DNA of 64,000 bases, from positions 21,886,001 to 21,950,000 of the forward strand of contig NC_135251.1 in NCBI RefSeq assembly GCF_964204865.1, written 5' to 3'. Shown piece after piece: positions 1-12,300 of the stretch. The DNA comes from Styela clava (Eukaryota > Chordata > Ascidiacea > Stolidobranchia > Styelidae). The position numbers and the translations under genes were made by a program. The notes below the pieces were generated by a model. That model was not told the DNA's origin and made no database searches. It saw only the letters and a program-made list of their open reading frames with translations. How positions within the stretch are numbered: position 1 is the first letter of the stretch; each line of letters opens with the position of its first letter.

Positions 1-85
1 TTTAGCAATTGGTTATATTGGGTTAATAGGGTTTATTGGGTTAATTATATAATATTAGAAAGTGCATTGGTGCAACGTAACTTAC

Positions 86-2530
86 TCAATAATGCAAGAA
101 TTGGGTCATCAGCATAGTCATTATTTGTTGATTCACTATCTTCCGATATCATTCCACTATTAGGCATCGACGAATCCTTGTTCAAACTAAAATTTAAATA
201 AAATTATGTAATAACAAGCAGTATTGATTGATGAACAAAACCTCTGGGTGGTCAAAAATCTACTGATTGTAAATAATATTGATCAGTACTAATGACTGGA
301 TAGTAAGTAGAATATTGACATAAACTGCAAATATAATTTAAATTTATTGATATTACATTAGACCGGGGTTTCCCCGAACTGCGGTCCGTGATGACTGCAC
401 AGGGGGTCCGCGGCGATATGAAAAGGATCGATCTTTAATGATTGATTTCAAAAAGCCATTGCAGTTTTTTTGCTGAGCGTTTTTGTCAGCGAATATCCAT
501 TGCTGTCAGAAAAGGCAATTAAAATTTCATTGCCTTTTGCAACAACCTTTATGTGCGAGGCAGCATTTTCAGCTTTCTTTTACCAGACTTGCCGTAGAGT
601 CGGAACGACGAGTTTGCTCGTCACAAATTGCTCCGAAAATTGATAAATTGTGCAGTGAAAAGCAACTTCATCCATCACATTAATGTCGTTGACGTTGTGA
701 ATGAAACTTTATCCTTCTTCGTAGGTTAGGCCCAGAAATTGATATGGTATGGGATGGGGGTCCGCTAATACTAAGATTCACAAATGGGGGTCTGCAGCCA
801 AAAATGTTTGGGAAATCCTGCATTAGACCATACAGTCAAACTACAGACCATTAATAAAATCAGCAATCAATTGTTTTTTTTAAATTTCAGTGTACAAATC
901 AAATGCATAGACTGAACAAATAATTCTTTAATAATAATATATCCCTGGTTGAAAAAATTCAAATTGAAATGTAACATACATTTACTAAAACATTATTTGG
1001 GTTTCATTAAAATCCCTATGTGATGCAAAAGTATTTCAAATAAATCTGTCTATATCAACTGTTCAAGTTTAAAATAAGTCTATTTATATGCATTTTTAAT
1101 TAGGATGTCAATTTTATTATTCAAGAAACAAAATTACAGCACCTGGTCCAGAAATTGATTAGACGTTGAAAGACATAAATTATGCATCATCAAAAATACA
1201 GATGAACTGATTACAGCATGTTTGTTTAGCTATATTGTTAGAACAAGATAATTCGAATATTTCAATAACTGAATATTGTTATAATTAATCAAAACTGTAC
1301 ACTGTAAATGATTATAAATTCTATTTTTATAGATAAACGATTCATCAAAACCAAAAAATTTATAAAAATTTAAGAATAAAATATGCGAGTAACTTGACGT
1401 GTGTCCAATTCATCTCTTCAATTTATATTTATCTGTTTTAAATCCACCGTAAAATAAATTCATAAAATAATATCATACCCCAGGGGATCAAATAGAGGTT
1501 TGTTTTGTTTCTTTAATGTTGATTGTTTCAAAAACATTGATCCTCCATCTCCATAACCATCGTCATCATCATCATCTTTCAAGTAAGATGGTAATTCCCA
1601 ATCATCATCTTGTTTGGATTTGTGGGAATATTTGGGACTGAGTTTCAAGCTACTATGATGGGTGGAAACTTCTGTAAAATAAATTACAAATATAAAACCT
1701 TAATATAGAATTGTTGCATTGTAACTAGTGAATGATTACATGATTCTTATCTGTAAACCATGTACGCCCTACATAGGCTACCTATCTATTCATCTTTGTG
1801 AAATTAAAAAATAATAAATTATTATTATAGACATGAATGATCAAGGGTTTGGGGGAGAAAGACCAGTTGCATTGTGACTGTGAATGATTACAGGATGTCT
1901 ACCTGTAAACCATGTGAGCCCTACATACCTATCTAGGCCTATTCATATTTGTGAAATTAAAGGACAACAAAATGTAATTATAGACATGATTAAGGGTTTG
2001 AGAGAGAAAAACCAGATTAGAGAAAAGTAACACATTGACACTTTTAGTACTGAATTTGATTATTATATATATATTGAAAATTTATTTTTGTTCTGAAATT
2101 TATAGTTTTTAGTACTTCATTTTTACTATTCAAACATTAGATGTTATAAAACATATTTTTGATCCAATGACTTCCCATATTTGGTAGCGTAATCGCAAAT
2201 TATTTACAGATTATTTTTAATCAAAACTTGTGAACATATTACTGTATTATGTGAAAATTTTCGTTAAAAAATCCTATTCAACTCTATTTCTTTTAATTTT
2301 AATAAGCAAGAAATCGGATGACTGCGTTATATTTGATCTAGAAAAATAAAAACAGCAAAAAAATTGTCACCTTCTTCAAAGTCATCATCATATTCGTCGT
2401 CATCATAATCATCTTCAGATTCAGAAGTGTATTCAACATGGGGATTAAAACCTCGATGTTTCTTTACAGCCGCTGAGAGTTCTGTTTGAAACGGATCCTT
2501 TGGTTTTTTAGTTGATTTTAAAGACTCCAT
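86..2530 (-). CDS. Unrecognised acidic protein gene, first three exons (partial, 3' end outside window)
   Basis: Three exons join in phase: 2371-2530 (from ATG), 1479-1671 and 86-186. The last ends at a GTAAGT donor, so the gene continues past the left edge. The joined part is about 151 residues. It starts MESLKSTKKPKDPF, then FQTEL, then a run of Asp/Glu/Ser/Tyr (about residues 35-54) and a second Asp run (DDDDDDGYGD). There is no signal peptide or membrane segment; it looks low-complexity and soluble. The order FQxEL, acidic stretch, MFLK faintly recalls the N-terminus of the microtubule protein MAP9, but this is too weak to name it. It lies head-to-head with ERO1, with 835 bp between the start codons. 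The exon chain is well supported by phase and splice sites; the function is unknown. Confidence 0.6.
364..820. mobile_element. Non-autonomous hAT element, 8-bp target duplication
   Basis: A 457-bp segment flanked by perfect 8-bp direct repeats CATTAGAC (356-363 and 821-828). The ends resemble each other in inverted orientation: CGGGGTTTCCCCGAAC at the left, and CAGGATTTCCCAAAC read inward from the right. This is typical of hAT ends, and 8 bp is the hAT target-site length. No transposase is visible inside. It lies in the intron between exons 2 and 3 of the minus-strand acidic gene. Confidence 0.8.
1713..2015. repeat. Tandem duplication of a ~150-bp intron segment
   Basis: Two adjacent diverged copies (about 1713-1866 and 1867-2015). 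Each begins TTGCATTGT and contains GTAAACCATGT, TTTGTGAAATTAAA and AGACATGA, ending in a purine-rich stretch before ACCAG. It lies inside an intron of the minus-strand acidic gene. No coding content is seen. Confidence 0.7.
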
Positions 2531-3365
2531 ATAGAAGTTGTATTTTCTATACTGTTCTGCAAATGTAACAGCAACAAAATTTCAATCAGATTGCTCGTAG
2601 TTTACAGAGAAAACAAAGGAACACTATCCGAATAAACCGCCCAAAACAACGCTAAATTTGTTTACTTTGTATCCCAGATACCGGTTCAATCATGCGATCC
2701 GAATGCCACACGATGTCAGTGGTGAACAACACTCAACTTTTATCGTATTTCTTTTATATTCGTCCAGGCGTAAGCTGTGTTAGCGTTATTGCTTTGTTTA
2801 TAAACGATCATGTATGGGCAATGCGTGACTTTGTGTTTATAAGACGATGCAAACCTGTAATTTCAGTTCAGATTATATAGTTTCAGTTGTTTGCGGCGTT
2901 TCTAACTGATGGGAATTGTAGCTGTTGCGATATTATATCAGTAGGCCTATATTGCCACGAATGCCTGTGCAGTCAATTTTTGATGTTTGTATTGAATTTC
3001 ACAATATACAAATTTTATCCTTTGAAACGTTAGGCTGCACATTTTTAATGTTTTTTTTAGATATTGTAAGTACAGAAGTAGGAAAATTCCGACCGACTGG
3101 TTATTAATGTTATAACAATAAGGCTGAATCTGTTGTTATTCTATTGAGGCTTGAATGTAGGTTCTTAAGTCAGGTTTAATGTTATGGCAAGCAAATGAAA
3201 CAGGTCTGAAATAATGTCAGAATGTACATTTTCAGATCTAAATAACAGAATTTAAACATAAAACTCTCCATTACCATTGGTAGTTGAATGGGATTATTTC
3301 ACACTTGATTGTAACAAGTTTACAGACTTTGTGAAGTGCGATAAGAGACTACAAGATTTGAGACT
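2531..3365. promoter_or_regulatory. Head-to-head intergenic region, probable shared promoter of acidic gene and ERO1
   Basis: These 835 bp separate the two divergent start codons and must hold both 5' UTRs and promoters. I see no clear TATA box at a convincing distance and no other gene. Two short plus-strand ORFs here (2692-2880, 2925-3107) have no protein resemblance and are treated as chance. Confidence 0.45.
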
Positions 3366-6300
3366 ATGGTTTGGAAGATTTTTTTGCTGCAAATAACATT
3401 CCTTTGTTCGTTATATTTCTTTCCTCCACCAGTTTCAACGGGAAAAAATGAAAAATGTTTTTGTCAGGTAACAATATAACTTTTGTCAAATTAATTTAAT
3501 TTAGGTTGTTTGATTATTATAAACCATATTTTTCAAATGAGATTTGGATTTGTCTGCTTGTATTGTATAGGCTACCTTAATATTATAAATTGATCGAAGT
3601 TTTTTCAGTGTTATATCGCATTGTTTACCGCGCTATATCGTGAGATCTACCTAAAGTCAATACTATAGTGTGAGGTTCACCGCTGTTTTCTCCATCTCTA
3701 ATGGATATATTTTATTTCTAACCCTAACCTCGGTGGTGACAGCAGACCTTACTATAGGATAGGATTTAAATATTTATCCCGGGGAAGAGGAAAGTAATAA
3801 GATGGCTTAACCATATGGTGAACCACAGCCTCTCGTCTGGTTACCGTTACCATTGTTCATATTTTGCAAAATAGAATCTATTTTTTATTAGAATCTAATG
3901 TGTATGAGTTTTTCCAATGTCAGGTTATTCATGAGTGTTTATTATAGAATATTATTAAAATTAGGTTTATGTTTAGTTACTGAGTAGTCATGCATTTGAA
4001 TATTCCCAAAGAATACTTCAGGGTTTTTTATGCATAATTTAAAAAATCCTGAAATGATATAATGAATCCATATATATATTCTTGTTCAATATACATTATT
4101 TCATAATTTTTTTTCTGATTTTCAATGTTATTTTCACAGTTATCTGGAATGGTCGATGATTGTTTTTGTGATATAGAAACATTGGAATCATTCAACAATG
4201 AAAAAGTTTATCCTTTAGTATCCAAACTTATCGAGCGTGATTTCTTTCGTTATTATAAGGTAATTATTTGGATTTATATGGAGTTCATAATACTTAACTT
4301 AATGAATTTTTGTCTAGTACTTGAAATTAATTTCTTATAATGTTACACAGCTCAGTAAGGGTGATGATTAAAACATTGGACTAGATTAGGTTTCTAAAAA
4401 TCTCAATTTGAAATCCCATGTCCACCAACTCACACCGGATGCAATAAATTATGTAGTCAATGCCAAATTTGGAAGATTCCGATTCTTTCAAAATATAGTA
4501 ACTCCTTATGTAAAAGTTATACATTACAATGTAGGCTTTTATATTAGGGAGATACCTGTTATTGTTAATAGCCCACAAGTTAATGAAAAACTAAATGAGT
4601 TATTGAGTTTATAACAGTACAATATGAGGCGTTCACTACTTCTGGTTGCAGAATACATTCCATTGAAAATAAAAATTTCCCTCCCAAAGATCTTCAAAGT
4701 TTCTGAAAATCTCAGGATTTCTTGTGAAATTTCATGATGAATTGTTTGAATAAATGGATGAATAGCACATATCAATTCAAACCTAGATATACCTAACTGT
4801 AGAACTTCAGAGTCTAATCCGCTTATTTCTTTCGATTTCAGGCCAATTTATTTAAAGAATGTTTTTTATGGGATGGTGATAGAGGATTGTGTGGATCGGA
4901 GAGTTGCGGGGTAAAAGTATGTGATGAAGTAAGTATATCACCAAATATGTTGTTATGCAAATGAAGACTATTTAACGTATTGAATTGTTGGCTAAGACTG
5001 AGTTTATTACAAGATGACTTAAAAGCAACCCACAAATTTCTTCATTATTCATTAGAAAATCATGAAAAATTATTCAACATTTGAACGTGTAAGACTGAAC
5101 CAAAAAGTTTTGAGTAATCTAGGACTCTTTGCACAAAAGTTATGTCCTCTTTTGAATAGGTTTTGAATGGCCGGGTCCTGTTTTTATAATCATCCTATAA
5201 AATATGATAGATAAACCTTTCTTAGTTATGTGCTGCTTAAATAAGTAGGTAGATTAGTTTTTAACACTATCATTAAATGTATATTCTGTTTAATTATTCA
5301 TGAGGGATAGAACTTTTATTCATATGGGAATGGCATGATTAGATGGCATTCTGTGTATCATTGGTTTTAAAAGAGAATTTCAAACAAAGGTGTATGAAAA
5401 TTTGGGTTTATGCCTGCCTGTCCCTGGTATTAAGTGCAATACATTGGCTTCAGTTGAATTTACTTTTCGAACAGTCCCTTACTAAGCCATTCCTCATTGA
5501 GACGAATCCAAAGCACTTGACTATGACAACAACAATGTTAATTTGAAATGTTTTTTTTCTGGTATTGGACCATAAACACACATTAATTGGGGCTACAGTT
5601 TCTGTCTTTATCACATGAAATATCTATATGGTATACCTAGTTATGATAATAAAAATAGATCAGAAATATTTTATTTATATCCAATATTTATACTCACAGA
5701 ATGATTTACCTATTGGATTGAGACCGGGAAACTTCAACAAATTTTCAGAGAATATTAAAGATTGTGAAAAATCAGAATCATTAGGACATTTGAACAGCAC
5801 TCTCAGGTTAATTTTATTAAGTTTTTGATGACATTTAGTTCATAATATTTAATTTAATTCAAGTGATTTTTCAAACATAGAAATAGAATTATAGTACAAC
5901 CTAGTGTTACTGCAAATTTTCTTGGGTCGGTTTTTTTTTTTCAACAGAACCTACAAAATACTAACTTTGATCTACTAGTAAATTTTATTGGTTATTTTAT
6001 TTTATATTTGGTATCGAAGTGTCGCTCAATAGTGATTGTATATGTGGGAAGTATCATATGGTAAAAACTTGACAGCATTCATTTTGCTAAGTAAAGCCAC
6101 ACCATTTCATAAACTCGCTGATGGCGAACAAGTGCTACCTTCTTACTTTGGGGTAATTTCTAGGGGAATGTAATGTAAAAATGAATGTTTTATATTAGTC
6201 ATTAGGTTTCTGGCTGTAAAAGTACTGCATGCCGTTTAGTATTTGAGCATGTCTTTGGGTCGCGAGATTCTACAAAATTTATTTTTAAAAAAAAATTGGA

Positions 6301-9300
6301 GTTTGTTGGAAAAAAAAAGTTGACTGATCTGGTGCATATATCTTTTATCAATATCACCTAACTCATCTAGGTTGAGCAATTTTGGTTCAACTTTGTTATC
6401 ATAATATTGATCTGGTTATGTTTACTTTAATAAAAGTTCTTTGTACATATTTAGGTATATCTGAATATAAATAATGAGTATAAATATATTGTCCGTAAAT
6501 ATCAGTCAACCTCTTCAGGGGCTTCATGACACCAAAAGTTTAAGAACCCCTGCTTTATTAATACACAAATAATAAAAAGAATTTAGTAATTATGGTGCAT
6601 ATTTTGCAAAATGTTACCCCGTTGATAGTCCAAAATTATTTTTCATTGCAGAGGAAATGATAATATATTGGTTGACCTTCATACCCACTGCTTTCTCAAA
6701 TTAAAAATTGTCCTCAATTGATAATATTTCAATATTATTGTAATTTATTTATCAATATCACAATATGAATGAATATGAATCCATATGTCTGAGCGTGGTT
6801 AAAGACACGTTGCGTCAAAGTAGTGTTTGCCTAATACGTACTTCTTTATTTACCAAGTAAAATTGCGTCATTAGTCCAAAATGTGTTGTTCATTTCCTTG
6901 GCTGTTCAATTCTATGTCATGTATTTAATAATTTCTAAACTACTTAACAGGAAATGACTGACAGTTACTGACATCCCTAAATGCCTAGTATCAACTAGGA
7001 ATGCTAGTTTCCGAACTGGCTCTTTGAAATATATAGCCAAAATTTAATGAAAATTTTGACATATTGTTCTACTAAATCTAGTGACTCGTAGCCGGACTAA
7101 TAAAGAATATTGAAAAAAAGGTTATTGAAAAAAATTTGAATGGGAAAAACTATAATACCTACTTATTAACCCTCTACTAGACGCGAAATTGTTTTTTTTA
7201 CAAATTTTTTGGAATTAGGTCGCATTAGGTTCTAAAAAGCCACAAGTGATCGTTAAGGTCTATGGTTGACAAGGGAAAAATTGTGATAATAACTATACAA
7301 AATGGACATAAAAAACGGGGGGATGAATGGGCTAAAATCAAATTGTTTCAGTAGGTCATATCATTACAATTTTCTTCTTTTAGCTGAGAGCTTCTCACTT
7401 CGAGTAATCTTACGTAAAAGGTTACTATCTAATTCTAAAATCCCAGGGGAAAAAAATTTAGCTGATAATTATTAAAACAAAAAATATAGCCATATCTCCA
7501 GAATCGCCAACACTGAAAATTTATCTGGTATTTGTGTTTTGTTTCCATATTCCCTAACAACCTCAATAATTTGCCTGATTTTTGCCTTGCTTCGTTTATT
7601 TTGGTAAATTTATATAATTCTTGGCCGTACTTTGATGTATGTTTATTAATGTGCATTACAGCAATATAACTCTTGACTCTCTGGATAAATGGGACAAACA
7701 TGATGATGAAGAACAAAATTTTTGTGATTTGGATGGTAAGTAGAATTGCATGTGTTGTGTGTGAAACAACTCCGATTTGGGCACAATGTCCTTATATGGT
7801 CAGATGTGAGAACTGAAGCCACATGCCCGCAACACTATAACGTGAGAACTACCACAATCTAATACTATAGTGTGAGGTTTAACTCTGCATTTTCCATTTT
7901 TAATGAGTTTATAACCCTGGCCAGACCTCTGACTGCATTTGGGTAGGCGGTATATGGCAGTATACCTCATGCTATTGTAGCGCCATAAATTGGATGGAAT
8001 ATGTACCAAATTGGAAAGATTTTAGTCTTTGTGTAAAATGCTATAAAATATGTCAATTTATTTGCTGTTACTAACAATTTGCTTTAAATTTTGTTCTCAG
8101 ATGAAACTTCAATTGATTTGAATTACATCGATTTATTAAACAATCCAGAACGATACACTGGGTATAAGGGACCTCTAGCATGGAGGATTTGGAAAGCAAT
8201 ATATGAAGAAAATTGTTTCCCGTATGTATTATAGTTGTAATGACAAATACAGATTGTAATCAAAATCCATATTGTTTGTAGATACCATGCAGTTCTCAAT
8301 TTAAAGAGCGATAGTCGCCAAACAAAAGTGGAAGTATAGTTGAGCCTTATATAAAATTCTCATTTTCACTTCAGTTTGCCACTTGCCATGGGTTACTTTT
8401 TGTTTCGTTTTTTTAATGTACTATTTCAATTTTCTGCAATTCGTACATGGCCCTCAGATAATGCTTTACAAATTCTATATCATCACTTTCCTGGTCTATA
8501 TCATTTAACAAAAAACCAAATGTGCTTTGCTGTTGAGAGATGGACAATAGACAGATAACCTTTTATTTTTTTTTTTCATAAAAAGGAAGGAGACTTGTAA
8601 CTGTTCGATTGTTTAGCTTTGTCAATCGAATGCAAAGAAAATATTTTAATTATATTTGTGGTAACTGGTATTGGTAATATAATAAATGTTTTCATTATTA
8701 CGAAGTGTGGAACAGATGTTTAATTTTCTTTTCCAAATTACATTTTTATCATGTAATTATATATATGGGGACAATCATACACAAACAGAAGTTCATATAA
8801 TAAATAAATTTTCTTCATTTTCGTAGAAGTACCGTAATTAAGAAACTTATGTTTTTTGGTTTCTATTCCTAACAGAAGATGACAATTTTTATTTGACTCT
8901 TGCAAAGTTTCCCATTTTATAATAATGTTGGGTGATTTTCTTTTGACAAGCTTTTGTTATGACCTAACTATATTATGTCCGAGTGTTGTTATAGTTAACC
9001 TGTCGCAACATGAGAGTACTTGAGTGGATTCCTCATTACCACGAGACTGGCTGTAATAAATGTTATTGCATTGAGTATAATCACCACATATTTGTCAAAT
9101 GTTTTATTTGTACATTCTGTTCTTCTAGGTCAGATTCGATGACAAAAAAACAATCAAATCCTATTTTGAAAGCATTTGCTACTAAAAAGGGTAAGTATTT
9201 GAGTAGTAGTTGGTAGGAAAACTTGAATAGCTGGTTATTCAAAGTATATTCTAAATGAATATCTTAGTTGGTGATAAAAGTAGATGGTATTGTTACCAAT

Positions 9301-12300
9301 ATGTTAAATTCAATAGTTATTTTGTATTATTCGGACAAAAAATAAACTTTTTAATCAAAGATTCATTGAGATATAGTTCCGTCTGCCTTCCTATATTGGT
9401 TTGTTATCAAGCTAAGATCAACCACAATCGTGGATTTTTGAAACCATCATTTTGTTATCGAACTATAGGCTAATAGACCATGTTTGTTTGGTATCTATAA
9501 TGTGCGAACAAATTTCTATATAGTATGTCGGTAAAAGTGTATCAGTAAGCTCTCTACCTCTCTACTATTGAGTAATATTTTCTTAATTTGTAACAACTTC
9601 AGGAAATGATATTATACTAATCAAAATACGAGTGATTGAATGTTTTTCAATTGCGATAAAGCAATACATATATGGTTATTTATATCATTTCCTTCAAAAT
9701 TAAAATCAGTGAAAAATTTATGATAATGTTGTGGTCGTCATTTCCTATTCTCAACATTTTATTATCTCTTATGAATAACTAATGTTTACACTAGTAGGAT
9801 TCGATTTTTTTAATACTTAATAAATTTATGGCCAAGACTTTCAGAAGTATATCTTAGCTCATTGACCGGCCTAATTCATTTGCCTCAAAAGTGCTGAGTG
9901 AATGTTTGAAATCCAAATAGTGCTATTTCTGAAAATTTGCACATTATTTTGGTGTTTAAAATAGTAGATGGAATTATTTCGTCTATGATCCACATATCCA
10001 CTTAATATGCCATTTGAAACTGCCTTTTTAACTGATTTCAGGTGAAACACTATCTTCTTTTGAAACTTACTTTTATATGTGTAAATTAGTGTTAGATTTT
10101 TAGTTGTATTATCATTGATAAAATGTGTTTTGTTATTGTGTAATTAGCATTTTTAGTTGCTCGTTAGTGCAATGTTTTTTGTCTTTGGTGTTTAGAGGAT
10201 GGAGGTAGTAGATCATCATTTTTCCATACGCTATCATCAAGTGCAAGTTTGCAAGGTAATGGGAAATAGTTGGTGGTTTATCGTATTTAAAATAAACTTT
10301 TGATTAAATGAAGCTTTTTCAAATACAACATACAAGTCCTAATATTTTACTGTATTTGCTGGCGTTTCCTATATGAGCATATAAGTACAGGCATAAAGGG
10401 ACATGCTACATTTACTAAAATCTCAAATTTCAAGATTTTTTATGAAATTTTATTTAGGTATGAAATGAAATTTTACCTGGATCTTATATTTGAGTTATTA
10501 TCTGTACTGACAATGTGACATTGTAAACATTTGCTTCAAACTGGTAATTTGATCTACTGAAAATCATTATATTTAAAAATATTGAAATGTAGGCATAGGT
10601 TATTCCTTTATTCCTATAGAGTAGACATACATCATGGGCCCCATTTACAATATGCTAATTTTCAGAACTTATGTGGCATATCACATTTTCTTTGCGAAAC
10701 AAGATTGTTTGTTGACAGTTGAGTTGACACTTAAATTCGTTTCTCATTTTTTGTCTGCTTATTGATTTTTAGGAATGTGTCTGGAGAAAAGAGTGTTTTA
10801 CAGAGTGGTATCTGGCCTGCACTCCAGTATCAATATTCATCTTTGTGCAAATTACCAATTCAAAGGTATATGCATTTTATGTATAGTGGATATTGTTTAT
10901 GTGTGTATGCAACTTTTATATTGTACAAATATAGCACTAAGGGAGTTTTATAATGTAGCCCCTTCTACATGAATTGACACCAAATTTTTTCAATAAATTT
11001 CCTATTTTTGTATTACTGATTTTTATTTTATATATTTCAAAGATGGTTGGGATCAAGAGTACTGGGGTCCAAATCTTGACGAATTTCAAAGAAGGTTTGA
11101 TCCTGAAAAAACAAATGGAGAAGGAACATTGAGATTAAAAAACCTTTATTTTATATACTTACTGGAGCTCAGAGCTCTTTCAAAGGTAAATATATGCATT
11201 TAGTCAAAAAAGTATGGCTACAATGTAAATAGCAAAGTATGTGGAGAATTTTATGAAATATAATATGATCAAACAAGGCTATTTCATTCTTTTGCAAAAT
11301 GCTGATTTATATAATTGACCTGCTTTTCCGGCAAGAGCTTATAGATTTGCCTCAAGGCAATTTTTTGCATTGTATTTTATAGCTGCTGCATTCAAACTAT
11401 GATCATGCTTGAATTCTTGTCTGGTCCATCATATGCTAAGGCTAACTCAAATCTTTTATATCATTTATGTATGGAATGCACTTCTATGTAGTCTGCGGTA
11501 ATTGACATTGAATAAATGCATAGTCAGGACTCGGGAATATTGTTTCAAAGTATCAAATATGTGGAATTTTTTAATGACATAACTGCTAAGTTTCCAGCAT
11601 GACTAAACAGTGTATTTTTTTTCTGACATGACAAGCAAGCACTGTCATAATAGTATCATAACGTGTCAATGGAATAACCAAAATATCACTACTATATCTA
11701 CTAGAACGCATACACATTGGTATATGTTTACATTTTTCTATTGATTGTGTTTCTGTGGGACCAAACTACTTGTTTCTATCTACATGCTTTTGTTCTGTTG
11801 GATCCATATGCACCAGGATTCTTTAATTCACTTCAAATTTATTATTTTCAATTTTGTATATTTTAAAAGGTTGCATCATATTTTACAAAAGATAATATTT
11901 TCTTATTCACTGGAAATCCAACCAGTGATGTTGTCACTAAGAGAATGTTGATTGATTTACTACAATTAACAAAGTAAGTAGATCTTGTATTGAATTTGAA
12001 TATCTTCTTTTATTATTAGAAATAATCATTTTTTATGAGAGTTTGTGGGGTGGTTTAATTTTGTAATTTGTAGTTTTGACAGTTGAAAAAATTATGGTAG
12101 AATAAATATATTATTATTTTATATCATAATATTGGCTTAACTGTACATGTGGTTGCGAACCTTTTTCAATAATTCTCTCCTGAGGGTTTACACCTCCTTC
12201 ACAATTCGTTATTATTGTTTTTCATTTTTACGGTTTAAATTTATTCGGTCATATATTTTCTTGAATATTTGGGTATAAACTTTTCTTGTAGTTATTTTAG

